From DATMER01 sp963741305 (GTDB taxonomy: Bacteria; Acidobacteriota; Thermoanaerobaculia; Multivoradales; UBA5704): 64,000 bases of DNA. The notes under the pieces are model-generated. The model ran no database searches. It saw only the letters and a program-made list of their open reading frames with translations, and was not told the DNA's origin. Shown here piece by piece: positions 18,146 through 26,105 of this stretch. The DNA lies in assembly GCA_963741305.1 (NCBI GenBank), contig CAVUHL010000003.1, forward strand, positions 2,170,001 through 2,234,000, read 5' to 3'. How positions within the stretch are numbered: position 1 is the first letter of the stretch; each line of letters starts with the position of its first letter. Position numbers and translations under genes: made by a program.

Positions 18146-18862
18146 ATGAAGGACTCGAGCTGGGGACGCCTGATCGGCGCCCTCGTCGCACCCGGAGAGA
18201 CGTTCCGCTCCATTGCCGAACGGCCGACCTGGCTGCTGCCGTTGCTGCTCCTCACGCTCCTGGGGGCAGCGGTCGGCTTCGTCATGCAGTCGAAGGTCGA
18301 CCCGGAGGAACTGGTCCGGGGCCAGATGGGGATGTTCAAGATGGAGGTGCCGGAGGAGCAGATCGAGAAGGCCATCGACGACCTGGAGAACCGGTCCACC
18401 GCGGCCACGGTCGCGTTGAACCTGGGCGGCATGCTCTTCTGGGTCGCCCTCTTTGCCTTCCTGGCGCTGCTGTTCTGGGTTGCGTTCAAGCTCTTCGGCT
18501 CCGAGGTCGGCTACAAGCAGAGCTTCGCCACGACGCTGCATTCCTTCATGCCGCTCGCCGTGGCCTATCTGCTCAACCTGCCGCTGATGATGCAGCGCGA
18601 GTCGCTCAGCTTTCAGGACTTGCAGGAAGGCGGCGTGTTGATGTCGAGCCTGAAGGCGCTGGCGCCCGAGGACGCCTCGGCCGTGACCGAGGCCCTGCTG
18701 GGGAGCTTCGACCTGTTCACGATCTGGACGCTGATCCTGCTCACGATCGGCTACAAGATGGTCGCGAAGGTGTCCACGGCGGTGGCCTCGGGCATCGTCA
18801 TCCTGTTATGGCTGGTCTACGTCGTGGGCAAGGTCGGCATCGCGGCCGCCTTGATGCGTTAA
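18146..18862 (+). CDS. YIP1-family membrane protein
   Basis: This 238-residue inner-membrane protein has five hydrophobic helices (starting near 30, 95, 130, 185 and 212). The N-terminal GALVAPGETFRSIAERPTWLLPL matches the Yip1-domain pattern of bacterial 'PxxTFRxIaerP' proteins. The function is unknown. Its position between tolC and the adaptor gene suggests an accessory role in the efflux system. A good Shine-Dalgarno (AAGGAGGG) precedes the ATG. Confidence 0.8.
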   Translation: MKDSSWGRLIGALVAPGETFRSIAERPTWLLPLLLLTLLGAAVGFVMQSKVDPEELVRGQMGMFKMEVPEEQIEKAIDDLENRSTAATVALNLGGMLFWVALFAFLALLFWVAFKLFGSEVGYKQSFATTLHSFMPLAVAYLLNLPLMMQRESLSFQDLQEGGVLMSSLKALAPEDASAVTEALLGSFDLFTIWTLILLTIGYKMVAKVSTAVASGIVILLWLVYVVGKVGIAAALMR

Positions 18863-18872
18863 GGAGAGGGCG

Positions 18873-20129
18873 TTGAAACGGATTCTGATCGCGGTCCTGG
18901 TCCTGGGACTGCTCGCCGTCGTGGTGTTCGCGAGCCTGCGCGGCAGCCGGCGGGAGAAGGGGACCAAGGTCTACGTGGAAGAGGTCTCACGCCGCGACAT
19001 CGGGCGCGTGGTCAAGGCGAGCGGGGAGATCGATCCCCGCGAGAAGGTCAACATTTCCGCCCACGTGGTTGGCAAGATCGAGCACCTCTACGTCGAGGAG
19101 GGGGACCTGATCCGCAAGGGCCAGCCGTTCCTCGACCTGGAGAAGGAGGCCTACACGGCCGCCAGCGACCAGTGGTCGGCGCAGCTCCGCAAGGCCGGGA
19201 CCGAAGTGAAACAGGCCGAGGTCTCCCTCGCCGACGCCAGGAACAAGCTGGCCCGCGCCGGGCGTTTGAACAAGGAGGGGATCCTCTCGGCCGAGGGGCT
19301 CGAAGCGGCGGAGCTCGCCCAGGCCACCGCCGAGCTCCGCCTGGAGGATGCCAAAGAGTCGGTGCGGCAGGCCCGCGCCAACCTGGACAAGGCCCGGGAC
19401 GACCTGAAGAAGACCACGATCTACGCCCCCCTGACCGGGCGCGTGATCGCGCTCAACACCGAGGAAGGGGAGGTCGTGGTCTCCGGCACGATGAACAACT
19501 CGGCGTCGGTGATCGGCGAGATCGCGGACCTCTCGGTCATCCTGGCCAAGGTGGACGTCGACGAGACCGAGGTGGTCCTGGTCAAGCCCGGCCAGAAAGC
19601 CCGCATCCTGGTCGACGCGCTGCCCGAGAAGGAGTACCACGGCCGCGTCGCGGAGGTCGGCAACAAGGGCTTCAGCCGCACCCAGCAGCCCGACGTCACG
19701 TTCTTCAACGTCGAGATCCTGCTGGACGACCCGGACGAGGACCTGCGGCCGGGCATGTCAGTGCGGGCGGAGATCGACACTGCGGTCCATACGGACGTGC
19801 TGGTGGTGCCGATCCAGGCCGTTGTCGAGCGAGACGTCAAGGATGAGGAGACGGACGTGGTCTTCGTGGTCGTGGACGGCAAGGCCGTGCAGCGGGCCGT
19901 GAAGACCGGCATCTCGGATGCGACGCAGGTCGAGGTCGTCTCCGGGGTCAAGCCGGGGGACAAGGTGATCACCGGGCCCTACCGCTCGCTGCGTGACCTG
20001 GACGGCGGCGAGCAGATCCAGGTGACCGACCAGAAGCAGGAGGAGCGGTCCCGGCGCCAGAAGGCCAAGGAAGCGGCCAAGGACGAGAAGGAAGGAACCG
20101 AAGGGGATGTTCAAGTCGAGGTTGACTGA
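18873..20129 (+). CDS. HlyD/MacA-type periplasmic adaptor subunit
   Basis: This membrane-fusion protein links the MacB-like transporter to the TolC channel. It has 418 residues, with an N-terminal TM anchor (4-22), a split lipoyl/barrel-sandwich domain (GEIDPREKVNISAHVVGKIE and TTIYAPLTGRVIALNTEEGEVV), a coiled-coil hairpin of about 90 residues, and beta-barrel and C-terminal domains. The tail is a charged Lys/Glu segment (about 380-418). The start is TTG at 18873, with AAGGAGAGGG just upstream. Confidence 0.92.
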   Translation: MKRILIAVLVLGLLAVVVFASLRGSRREKGTKVYVEEVSRRDIGRVVKASGEIDPREKVNISAHVVGKIEHLYVEEGDLIRKGQPFLDLEKEAYTAASDQWSAQLRKAGTEVKQAEVSLADARNKLARAGRLNKEGILSAEGLEAAELAQATAELRLEDAKESVRQARANLDKARDDLKKTTIYAPLTGRVIALNTEEGEVVVSGTMNNSASVIGEIADLSVILAKVDVDETEVVLVKPGQKARILVDALPEKEYHGRVAEVGNKGFSRTQQPDVTFFNVEILLDDPDEDLRPGMSVRAEIDTAVHTDVLVVPIQAVVERDVKDEETDVVFVVVDGKAVQRAVKTGISDATQVEVVSGVKPGDKVITGPYRSLRDLDGGEQIQVTDQKQEERSRRQKAKEAAKDEKEGTEGDVQVEVD

Positions 20130-20138
20130 GGTGGATTG

Positions 20139-20873
20139 ATGGCGCTGATCGAGATTCGGGACATCTACAAGATCTACGACATGGGCGCCGAGAAGGTGCA
20201 CGCCCTCAACGGCGTGAACCTGGAGATCCAGCGCGGCGAGTACGTGGCGATCATGGGTTCGTCGGGGAGCGGCAAGTCCACCCTGATGAACCTGATCGGC
20301 TGCCTGGACACGCCGACCTCGGGCGTCTACCGCCTGAACGGCGTGGAGGTCCAGGTGCTGGGGGACACCGAGCTCGCGGGCATCCGCAACAAGGAGATCG
20401 GCTTCGTCTTCCAGACCTTCAACCTGCTCGCCCGCACGGACGCGCTGCACAACGTGGAGCTGCCGCTCATCTACTCCGGAGTGCCGCGCAAGGAGCGCCG
20501 CGCCCGGGCGGAGCGCGCGCTGCAGCGGGTGGGCCTCGGGGAGCGCATGCATCACAACCCGAACGAGCTCTCCGGCGGCCAGCGCCAGCGCGTCGCGATC
20601 GCCCGCGCCCTGGTCAACGAGCCGTCGCTCCTGCTCGCCGACGAGCCCACCGGCAACCTCGATTCGGCCACCTCCAAGGAGATCATGGACCTCTTCGACG
20701 AGCTGCACCAGGCGGGCAACACGGTCCTCCTCGTCACCCACGAGCCCGACATCGCCGACCATGCCTGGCGCCAGGTCCAGCTCCGCGACGGCAAGGTGAC
20801 GGACGACCGGCCCACCTCCCGGGCCACGGCGGCCCAAGTGGCGGGGACACCGGCGGGGATACCGGTAACGTAA
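20139..20873 (+). CDS. MacB/LolD-type ABC transporter ATP-binding protein
   Basis: This 244-residue ATPase has Walker A GSSGSGKST, Q-loop VFQTFNLL, signature LSGGQRQRVAIARAL and Walker B LLLADEPTGNLDS. The 'DEPTGNLDS' form is characteristic of the MacB/LolD/FtsE group. The ATG at 20139 follows a GAGGTGG Shine-Dalgarno overlapping the adaptor stop. The stop overlaps the next ATG (TAATG). Confidence 0.94.
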   Translation: MALIEIRDIYKIYDMGAEKVHALNGVNLEIQRGEYVAIMGSSGSGKSTLMNLIGCLDTPTSGVYRLNGVEVQVLGDTELAGIRNKEIGFVFQTFNLLARTDALHNVELPLIYSGVPRKERRARAERALQRVGLGERMHHNPNELSGGQRQRVAIARALVNEPSLLLADEPTGNLDSATSKEIMDLFDELHQAGNTVLLVTHEPDIADHAWRQVQLRDGKVTDDRPTSRATAAQVAGTPAGIPVT

Positions 20874-22102
20874 TGATCCTCTCCGAGAACTTCCGCGTCG
20901 CCTTCTCGGCCATCCTTGCCAACAAGATGCGCTCGATCCTCACGACGCTGGGGATCATCATCGGCGTGGCCGCGGTAATCGCGGTCGTCTCGATCGTCCA
21001 GGGCCTCCAGTTCATGATGAACGAGGAGTTCCAGGGAGTGGGCGCGACCTACATGTTCGTCTTCCCCGACACGCAGCAGGGCGGCGGCCACGGCGTGGTC
21101 CTCGCGCGCCAGGTCAAGCTCACCTGGGAAGACGGCCAGGCCATCCGCGAACAGGTGCCGGGCATCAAGATGATCACGCCGGTCATCATGGGCTCCGAGG
21201 TGGCGAAGTACCGCGACCGCAGCCACCGGCCAGGGGCGATCTGGGGGGTGAACGAGGATTACCCCGAGGTGGCGAACCACACGGTGGACCGCGGCCGGTT
21301 CATCTCGCGCATCGACCTGCGGCACCGGCGCAAGGTGGCCGTGGTGGGGCAGGAGGTCGTGGACGAGCTGAACCTGGGGGCCAACCCGATCGGCAAGGAG
21401 ATGTACATCGGCAGCCTGCCGGTGACGGTGATCGGGGTGATGGAGGAGCGGGGGCAGGCGCTCGGCCGCAACCGGGACGACCTCGTCTTCGTCCCATTCG
21501 ACGCGGCCCTCACCCTGTTCGGGAGGGCGGCCGGAGACCAGGTCCAGCTCCAGATCCAGGCGGATGCGCCAGAGATGGTGGACGAGGTCAAGGGCGGTAT
21601 CCAGAGGGTCCTGCGCCAGCGCCATCACATCACCCGTGGGGCGCAGGATGACTTCCAGGTGGTGATGCAGGACGAGATCCTCTCCGTCGTGAACCGGGTC
21701 CTGGGCATGGTGACGGCGGTGGTAGGCGGGGTGGTGAGCATCGCCCTGCTGGTGGGCGGCATCGGCATCATGAACATCATGCTGGTCTCGGTCACCGAGC
21801 GCACGCGGGAGATCGGCGTGCGCAAGGCAGTGGGAGCGCGGCGGCAGGACATCCTCGTCCAGTTCCTGATCGAAGCCGTCACACTCTCCTTCGTGGGAGG
21901 GGGTCTGGGCCTCGCGATCGGCTACGGCCTGGGCGCGCTGGTCTCAGCCGTGCTCCCCGGCGACTTCCCGCCCGCTTACGTGCCGCTCTGGGCCGTGGCC
22001 CTGGCCTTCGGGTTCTCGGCAATCGTCGGGATCTTCTTCGGGATCTACCCGGCGGGCAAGGCTTCGCGGCTCGATCCCATCGACGCGCTGCGCTACGAAT
22101 AG
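20873..22102 (+). CDS. MacB-like ABC transporter permease
   Basis: This 409-residue permease has an N-terminal TM helix, a MacB periplasmic core domain (about 45-260) and three C-terminal TM helices. MRSILTTLGIIIGVAAVIAVVS and the C-terminal SVTERTREIGVRKAVGARRQDI, ending DPIDALRYE, are family hallmarks. With the neighbouring ATPase, adaptor and TolC protein it forms a complete tripartite exporter. The substrate is unknown. Confidence 0.94.
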   Translation: MILSENFRVAFSAILANKMRSILTTLGIIIGVAAVIAVVSIVQGLQFMMNEEFQGVGATYMFVFPDTQQGGGHGVVLARQVKLTWEDGQAIREQVPGIKMITPVIMGSEVAKYRDRSHRPGAIWGVNEDYPEVANHTVDRGRFISRIDLRHRRKVAVVGQEVVDELNLGANPIGKEMYIGSLPVTVIGVMEERGQALGRNRDDLVFVPFDAALTLFGRAAGDQVQLQIQADAPEMVDEVKGGIQRVLRQRHHITRGAQDDFQVVMQDEILSVVNRVLGMVTAVVGGVVSIALLVGGIGIMNIMLVSVTERTREIGVRKAVGARRQDILVQFLIEAVTLSFVGGGLGLAIGYGLGALVSAVLPGDFPPAYVPLWAVALAFGFSAIVGIFFGIYPAGKASRLDPIDALRYE

Positions 22103-22109
22103 CCCCTTC

Positions 22110-22140
22110 TGGACGCCGCTTCCGGCTTATTTTAAAATAA
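22110..22140 (+). promoter_or_regulatory. Predicted sigma-70-type promoter within an AT-rich palindrome
   Basis: TGGACG at 22110-22115 and TAAAAT at 22133-22138 are separated by 17 bases. The -10 lies within a perfect 14-base palindrome, TTATTTTAAAATAA (22127-22140), an AT island in otherwise GC-rich DNA. It would drive the gene at 22213. The palindrome could also be a repressor site. Confidence 0.55.
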
Positions 22141-22212
22141 AGGATTGCAAGGGAGGGTTGTTCGGGTCTTCAACGCCGAAGGCATCGGCGCCTTCGCGCT
22201 GGCATTGGAGGG

Positions 22213-23205
22213 ATGATCATGGCCACTACCGTCGAATCGCTCGTACCGAGCCCTGATCAAAAGTCGGACCTGCGTCCCACACTCGTCAAGTACCGCTTTC
22301 TCATCCTTGCCATGGTGATCTTCTTCGCCGGCCTTCTCCTGCTCATTTTTGCCGAGGAGCTCGGCGAGGTCTGGAGAGACCTGGGGATCTCCTTCATCGT
22401 GGCGGCGACTGTGGGCCTGGGCGTCGAGTTCTACACGCGCCGGGAGGCGGAGAGGGTGGTTGAGGACAAGCTAGGGCAGGTTATCGAAGCCCTGATGTGG
22501 CCGCGGCTGCTGGTGCTCCAGGATCTGATCCAAAACAACAGCCTGCGGGCTCTCGGAGTGAAGCAGGTCTACATCGACCGGCTGAAGTTGGACTTCCTGC
22601 ACTACATCCGCGACGCCCAACCTGGCTGCGAGGTCCGGCTCATGGGTATTTGTATGAACCGTCTGGCGAACCAGGAGGCGCAGGCCATCCTGCGGGAAAG
22701 GCTGAACAGTGGCTGCAGCGTCAAGCTGCTTTTGCTGGAGCCGGATTCCCAGTTCGTGGCGACGCGCGCCGTAGAGGAGTGCCGGGATGCCGAGCAATTT
22801 CAGGCCGATGTCAAGGGATGGGATGAATTCCATCAACGCTTCTGGAAGCGGTTGCCGGCCGGCTTGCGCGAGCGCATGGAGATCCGCCACTACGACTCCG
22901 CTCCCGACTACTTCATCGTCGACAACGACCAGATGATGCTCGTCAGCTTCTATCTGCGGGGCCAGCGTGGTGAACGCGTCCCGCACATCGAGTTGGAGAT
23001 CAAGGAAAATGGAGCCCATGTTGCCTTCCGGCGGCACTTCGATGCGATCTGGGCGGCGAGCGCAAGCGGGCAGGGCGCTTTACCGGCTCCCGTGAGCCTT
23101 GCGGACCGCCGACAAATATCGGTCCCGGTCCCCAAAGAACGGCGCCGCGAGCAGAGGCGGAAGGTGGAGAAGCCGGTTGCCCAGGAGCGCCGCAAGCAAA
23201 CCTAG
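22213..23205 (+). CDS. Membrane-anchored protein with degenerate PLD-like domain
   Basis: The 330-residue protein has two closely spaced TM helices (about 28-48 and 56-72), then a cytoplasmic helix and an alpha/beta domain. That domain contains CEVRLMGICMN, a segment CSVKLLLLEPDSQFVATRA and DYFIVDNDQMMLVSFYLRG. This resembles the phospholipase D-like fold used by several bacterial membrane-associated sensors, but the HxKxxxxD catalytic motif is missing. The C-terminus (about 300-330) is very basic (KERRREQRRKVEK). GGAGGG precedes the ATG. The function is unknown; I infer binding or sensing rather than catalysis. Confidence 0.6.
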   Translation: MIMATTVESLVPSPDQKSDLRPTLVKYRFLILAMVIFFAGLLLLIFAEELGEVWRDLGISFIVAATVGLGVEFYTRREAERVVEDKLGQVIEALMWPRLLVLQDLIQNNSLRALGVKQVYIDRLKLDFLHYIRDAQPGCEVRLMGICMNRLANQEAQAILRERLNSGCSVKLLLLEPDSQFVATRAVEECRDAEQFQADVKGWDEFHQRFWKRLPAGLRERMEIRHYDSAPDYFIVDNDQMMLVSFYLRGQRGERVPHIELEIKENGAHVAFRRHFDAIWAASASGQGALPAPVSLADRRQISVPVPKERRREQRRKVEKPVAQERRKQT

Positions 23206-23255
23206 GTATCCGCCTTCCTTCTGCGTCCGCAACTTGTCCAGGGTATTGGGAAGCC

Positions 23256-23342
23256 TGGTGCCGGAGGTGGGAGTCGAACCCACACGCCCGCAAGGGGCGG
23301 GGGATTTTGAGTCCCCTGCGTCTGCCATTCCGCCACTCCGGC
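23256..23342 (-). tRNA. tRNA-Leu (CAA anticodon)
   Basis: On the minus strand the 5' GCCGGAG pairs with 3' CTCCGGC, followed by the discriminator A and an encoded CCA. The anticodon CAA is at 23307-23309, flanked by U33 and a GGGGA/TCCCC stem. A long variable arm (CGCCCCTTGCGGGCG) and GTTCGACTC T-loop identify a class II leucine tRNA, which reads UUG. Confidence 0.97.
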
Positions 23343-23358
23343 ACGAGTGGAAAAGGGT

Positions 23359-23387
23359 ATCCTAGGGGCTCCCATCACGGGTGTCAA
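23359..23387 (-). promoter_or_regulatory. Promoter of tRNA-Leu
   Basis: On the minus strand TTGACA (23387-23382) and TAGGAT (23364-23359) are spaced by exactly 17 bases. Initiation about 7 bases downstream would be about 10 bases before the mature tRNA end. The promoter is back-to-back with that of carD. Confidence 0.75.
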
Positions 23388-23422
23388 CCTGGCACACTCA
23401 AACGACCGTTTGATCTAAAGGG

Positions 23423-23452
23423 TTGACGAAAAGCCCCTGTGGGTGTTATAAA
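23423..23452 (+). promoter_or_regulatory. Promoter of carD
   Basis: TTGACG (23423-23428) and TATAAA (23447-23452) are separated by 18 bases and lie about 90 bases before the carD start. The leader in between shows no obvious structure. Confidence 0.65.
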
Positions 23453-23544
23453 TCCCGTGGCGTAAGCGGATGTTCCTCAGCGACTTACTGCCTTAACCTA
23501 CAGCTCCACCATCCTGGTTCACCCAAGTCAAGGGGGTCGATGAC

Positions 23545-24060
23545 GTGACATTCAAGGTCGGTCAAAAAGTGGTTTACCCCAACCACGGCGTCAGTCTGGT
23601 CGAGAAGATCGAGCCCGGACAGATAGATGGGGTGGCGCAGGTCTACTATCACCTCAAGCTCCTTGGTAACAACTCCCGGGTCATGGTGCCGAAAACGAAC
23701 CTCGAGCTGGTGGGGCTGCGCCCGCTGTGCCAGCAGCGCGAGGTCCGAGCCCTCTTCGACATCCTCGAAGACGGGAACATCGACACCTACAAGGATTGGA
23801 AAGGCCGCTACAAGCAGAACCTGGACAAGATGAAGACAGGGCAGCTTGTTGAGGTCGCCGAGGTGCTCAAGAACCTGCGTCTCGTGAGTCAGCGCAAGAG
23901 CCTCTCCTTCCGCGAGAAGAAGATGTACGAGCGTGCCAAGTACTTCATCGTCAGCGAAGTAGCGCACGTCAAGAGCATCACCGAGCGGGAGTCCGAGGAT
24001 CTTGTCGAGCGCGCCCTTAGCTCCAGCCTGGAGAAGCGGCAGCGCGCCAAGGCGAGCTGA
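23545..24060 (+). CDS. carD: CarD-family transcriptional regulator
   Basis: CarD-type proteins bind the RNA polymerase beta subunit through an N-terminal Tudor-like RID domain and stabilise open promoter complexes, notably at rRNA promoters. Residues 1-65 (FKVGQKVVYPNHGVSLVEKIE and VMVPKTNLELVGLRPL) form the RID. The helical C-terminal domain includes WKGRYKQNLDKMKTGQLVEVAEVLKNL and SFREKKMYERAKYFIVSE. The 171-residue length is typical. The start is GTG at 23545, with a GGGGG tract upstream. The gene is single, with its own promoter and terminator. Confidence 0.93.
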   Translation: MTFKVGQKVVYPNHGVSLVEKIEPGQIDGVAQVYYHLKLLGNNSRVMVPKTNLELVGLRPLCQQREVRALFDILEDGNIDTYKDWKGRYKQNLDKMKTGQLVEVAEVLKNLRLVSQRKSLSFREKKMYERAKYFIVSEVAHVKSITERESEDLVERALSSSLEKRQRAKAS

Positions 24061-24082
24061 CCCACAACCTAGCGTGCTTCAG

Positions 24083-24109
24083 AGGCCGCCCGACGGGGCG
24101 GCCTTTTTC
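24083..24109 (+). terminator. Rho-independent terminator after carD
   Basis: The inverted repeat AGGCCGCCC / GGGCGGCCT with a 4-base loop is followed by TTTTT. Confidence 0.85.
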
Positions 24110-24157
24110 TTTCTCTCCCCCTGCCCGATTTATCCCCCCAATAGATACAATGCCGCT

Positions 24158-24919
24158 ATGAACCGTCGACCGGCTGCGTGGCTCTTCGTCTGCCTCTTGA
24201 TCACCCTCCTGACCGCGACGCTCGCAAGCGTCGCTCCGGCGCAGGAGAGCGCCGCTACCCGCAACGCGGCCTCGGCCCAGATCGAGACCGACCTGCGCCT
24301 GGAGCGCAAGCTCCTCTCCCTTGACCTCGCCGCCTACCGCGAAGCCCGCGCCCTGGAGATCCGTACCCGCGACCAGCTGACGACGGTCACCGGGCGGCTG
24401 GACCAGGCGCTCACGGGCAGCAGCATGTCCCTGGGAACGCTGGAGGGCGTCCACATGGAGCTCTCCTCGGCCCGCGCCGCGTCGCAGATCGCGGCCGACC
24501 GGGTGGAGTGGCAGATCCAGCGCCTGGAAGACCGGCTGCGGCGGATCGGTTTCCTGGAGGGGGAGGCCGGCCGGCCCGGCACGCCCACGGATCCGGTCTC
24601 GGGCACTTGGCAGGTGACAGTCCGGCCGCAGAACCAGGCGGGCACCTGGGAGCTGACCCTGAACGGCACCCTGGTGTCAGGGACCTACCGGATGAATGGG
24701 GGAGCCGCGGGATCGTTCCGCGGAACCTATACGGATAATCGCCTGCGGCTGGAGCGCGTCGACGCGGCCCGCGGGTTCGACAGCGTCTTCCTGGGCTCGG
24801 TGAACCCCGCGACCGGGGGTATGAGCGGGTCATGGACCGCTCAAGACCTGGCCAGCGGCCAACCCGCCCAGGGAGACTGGAGCGCCGTGCGGAACGGCGC
24901 CGGAAACGAGACACCTTGA
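24158..24919 (+). CDS. Secreted/periplasmic protein of unknown function
   Basis: The 253-residue protein has a signal peptide (MNRRPAAWLFVCLLITLLTATLASVAPAQE), a coiled-coil-like helical region (about 35-135), and a C-terminal beta domain (about 145-250) rich in Gly, Thr and Trp. That domain has SGTWQVTV, TWELTLNGTLVSGTYRM and GSWTAQ, a lipocalin-like small-sandwich pattern of the kind seen in 'SGTWxG' proteins. I do not recognise the family. TACAAT ends 6 bases before the ATG and there is no Shine-Dalgarno, so the transcript may be leaderless. The end overlaps the next start (TTGA). Confidence 0.65.
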   Translation: MNRRPAAWLFVCLLITLLTATLASVAPAQESAATRNAASAQIETDLRLERKLLSLDLAAYREARALEIRTRDQLTTVTGRLDQALTGSSMSLGTLEGVHMELSSARAASQIAADRVEWQIQRLEDRLRRIGFLEGEAGRPGTPTDPVSGTWQVTVRPQNQAGTWELTLNGTLVSGTYRMNGGAAGSFRGTYTDNRLRLERVDAARGFDSVFLGSVNPATGGMSGSWTAQDLASGQPAQGDWSAVRNGAGNETP

Positions 24920-25608
24920 CCAAGGACAATCTGATCTTCGCGGCCTTCGGGCTGTTCCTCGGCTTCGTGGTCGCCTGGCTCATGTTCGAGAAGGTGACGA
25001 TGCGCCAATCTCCGCGCGCCGTACCGGGCCAGACTGCGGTCGGAGGCCCGGCAACGGCCGGGGCAACCGGGGCGATGGGGGCACCGCCGTCCACCGGTAT
25101 GCCGGGCGAGGGTCCCGCTTCCCCGGGCCCCTCTTCAGGAATGCCGTTGGACATGAGCCGTCTCGAACAGCTCCAGCAGCAGGTCCAGGCGGATCCGAAC
25201 AACCCCGACGCGATCCTGGCCCTTGCCCACGAGACCTACGATATCGCGCAGCAGGTCCCGAACCCGGCCGGCTCCCGCCCGCTCTGGATGCAGGCACGCG
25301 ACCTCTACACCCGCTACGTCGAGCTGCGGCCGGATGATCCCAACCTGCCCAACATCCTTTCGGACCTGGGCGTCTCCTACCAGGAGCTGGGCGAGTTCGA
25401 CCAGGCGCTGGAGATCTTCCGCCGGGTCCAGGGGATTGCGCCCGACCACTGGCAGTCGCTCTACAACCAGGTGGTGGTGCTGGCCTTCAGCAAGAAGGAG
25501 ATCGACGAGGCCAGGAAGGTCCTGGCGGAGCTGCAGCGGGTGCAGCCGAACAACCCGGACGTCCAGCGCCTCGCCGAGGCGGTCGAAGCGCAGCGGAACG
25601 CCGCCTGA
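24916..25608 (+). CDS. Membrane-anchored TPR protein
   Basis: The 230-residue protein has an N-terminal TM anchor (about 6-24, IFAAFGLFLGFVVAWLMFE), a Gly/Pro-rich linker and TPR helices from about 75 to 225 (DLGVSYQELGEFDQALEIFRRVQGIAPDHW). The layout resembles CcmH/CycH-type or cell-envelope TPR scaffold proteins. The TTG start overlaps the previous stop (TTGA); an open frame extends upstream to 24832 but there shadows the preceding gene. The binding partner is unknown. Confidence 0.75.
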   Translation: MTKDNLIFAAFGLFLGFVVAWLMFEKVTMRQSPRAVPGQTAVGGPATAGATGAMGAPPSTGMPGEGPASPGPSSGMPLDMSRLEQLQQQVQADPNNPDAILALAHETYDIAQQVPNPAGSRPLWMQARDLYTRYVELRPDDPNLPNILSDLGVSYQELGEFDQALEIFRRVQGIAPDHWQSLYNQVVVLAFSKKEIDEARKVLAELQRVQPNNPDVQRLAEAVEAQRNAA

Positions 25609-25611
25609 TCC

Positions 25612-25893
25612 ATGACACGCCTCCTCGCCCTGGGGGCGCTCGCCGTTGTCCTCTGGATTTTCCTGGAGATGGGGTGGGCCCGGCTGAAGCGGGCGTTGGG
25701 GGCTGGGCGGCCATCCCGATCGATGAAATCTCCTGAGATCCCCCTGATCCGGTGCTCGGGGTGCGGGGTGCATGTGCCTCGCGGGCGGGTGGTGGGTGGG
25801 CTTTGTGAGCAGTGCAGCCCTCACCCCCGGCCCCTCTCCCAGCCGCACACCCGGACCCCCGGGAGAGGGGAGAGCACGAGATCCGACAGTTAG
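25612..25893 (+). CDS. Small membrane-anchored zinc-ribbon protein with repeat-derived tail
   Basis: The 93-residue protein has an N-terminal hydrophobic helix (4-20) and one zinc-ribbon half-pair set, CSGCGVHV and CEQC (about 48-68), as in small bacterial 'CxxC...CxxC' membrane proteins near TPR genes. From about residue 69 the sequence (SPHPRPLSQPHTRTPGRG) is the translation of a family A intergenic repeat. The original stop was therefore probably lost or lay near CEQCS. It starts 3 bases after the TPR gene. Confidence 0.6.
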   Translation: MTRLLALGALAVVLWIFLEMGWARLKRALGAGRPSRSMKSPEIPLIRCSGCGVHVPRGRVVGGLCEQCSPHPRPLSQPHTRTPGRGESTRSDS

Positions 25894-26105
25894 GCCAACC
25901 GTGGCTTGTTCGAGAGACCCTGGAACGATAGCGTTGGGGTCGATGCGACTCAACGATCCCGACTTGATCCTCCAGCGGATCCACGAAGCCATCCGTTGAC
26001 CCTCTTCTCGATACCCCCCACGGATGGAGAAGACGCTGGATCTAGCGAGCCCCCCTCTCCCGGGGGTCCGGGTGTGCGGCCGGGAGAGGGGCCGGGGGTG
26101 AGGGC
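25817..26105. mobile_element. Putative MITE-like element with family A inverted arms
   Basis: Two family A arms in opposite orientation (about 25817-25872 and 26049-26105) enclose about 175 bases. The same plan is seen at 40083-40309. The left arm supplies the tail of the zinc-ribbon gene and the right arm supplies the start region of priA. The central part has short open frames but no credible gene. No transposase is present. Confidence 0.5.
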
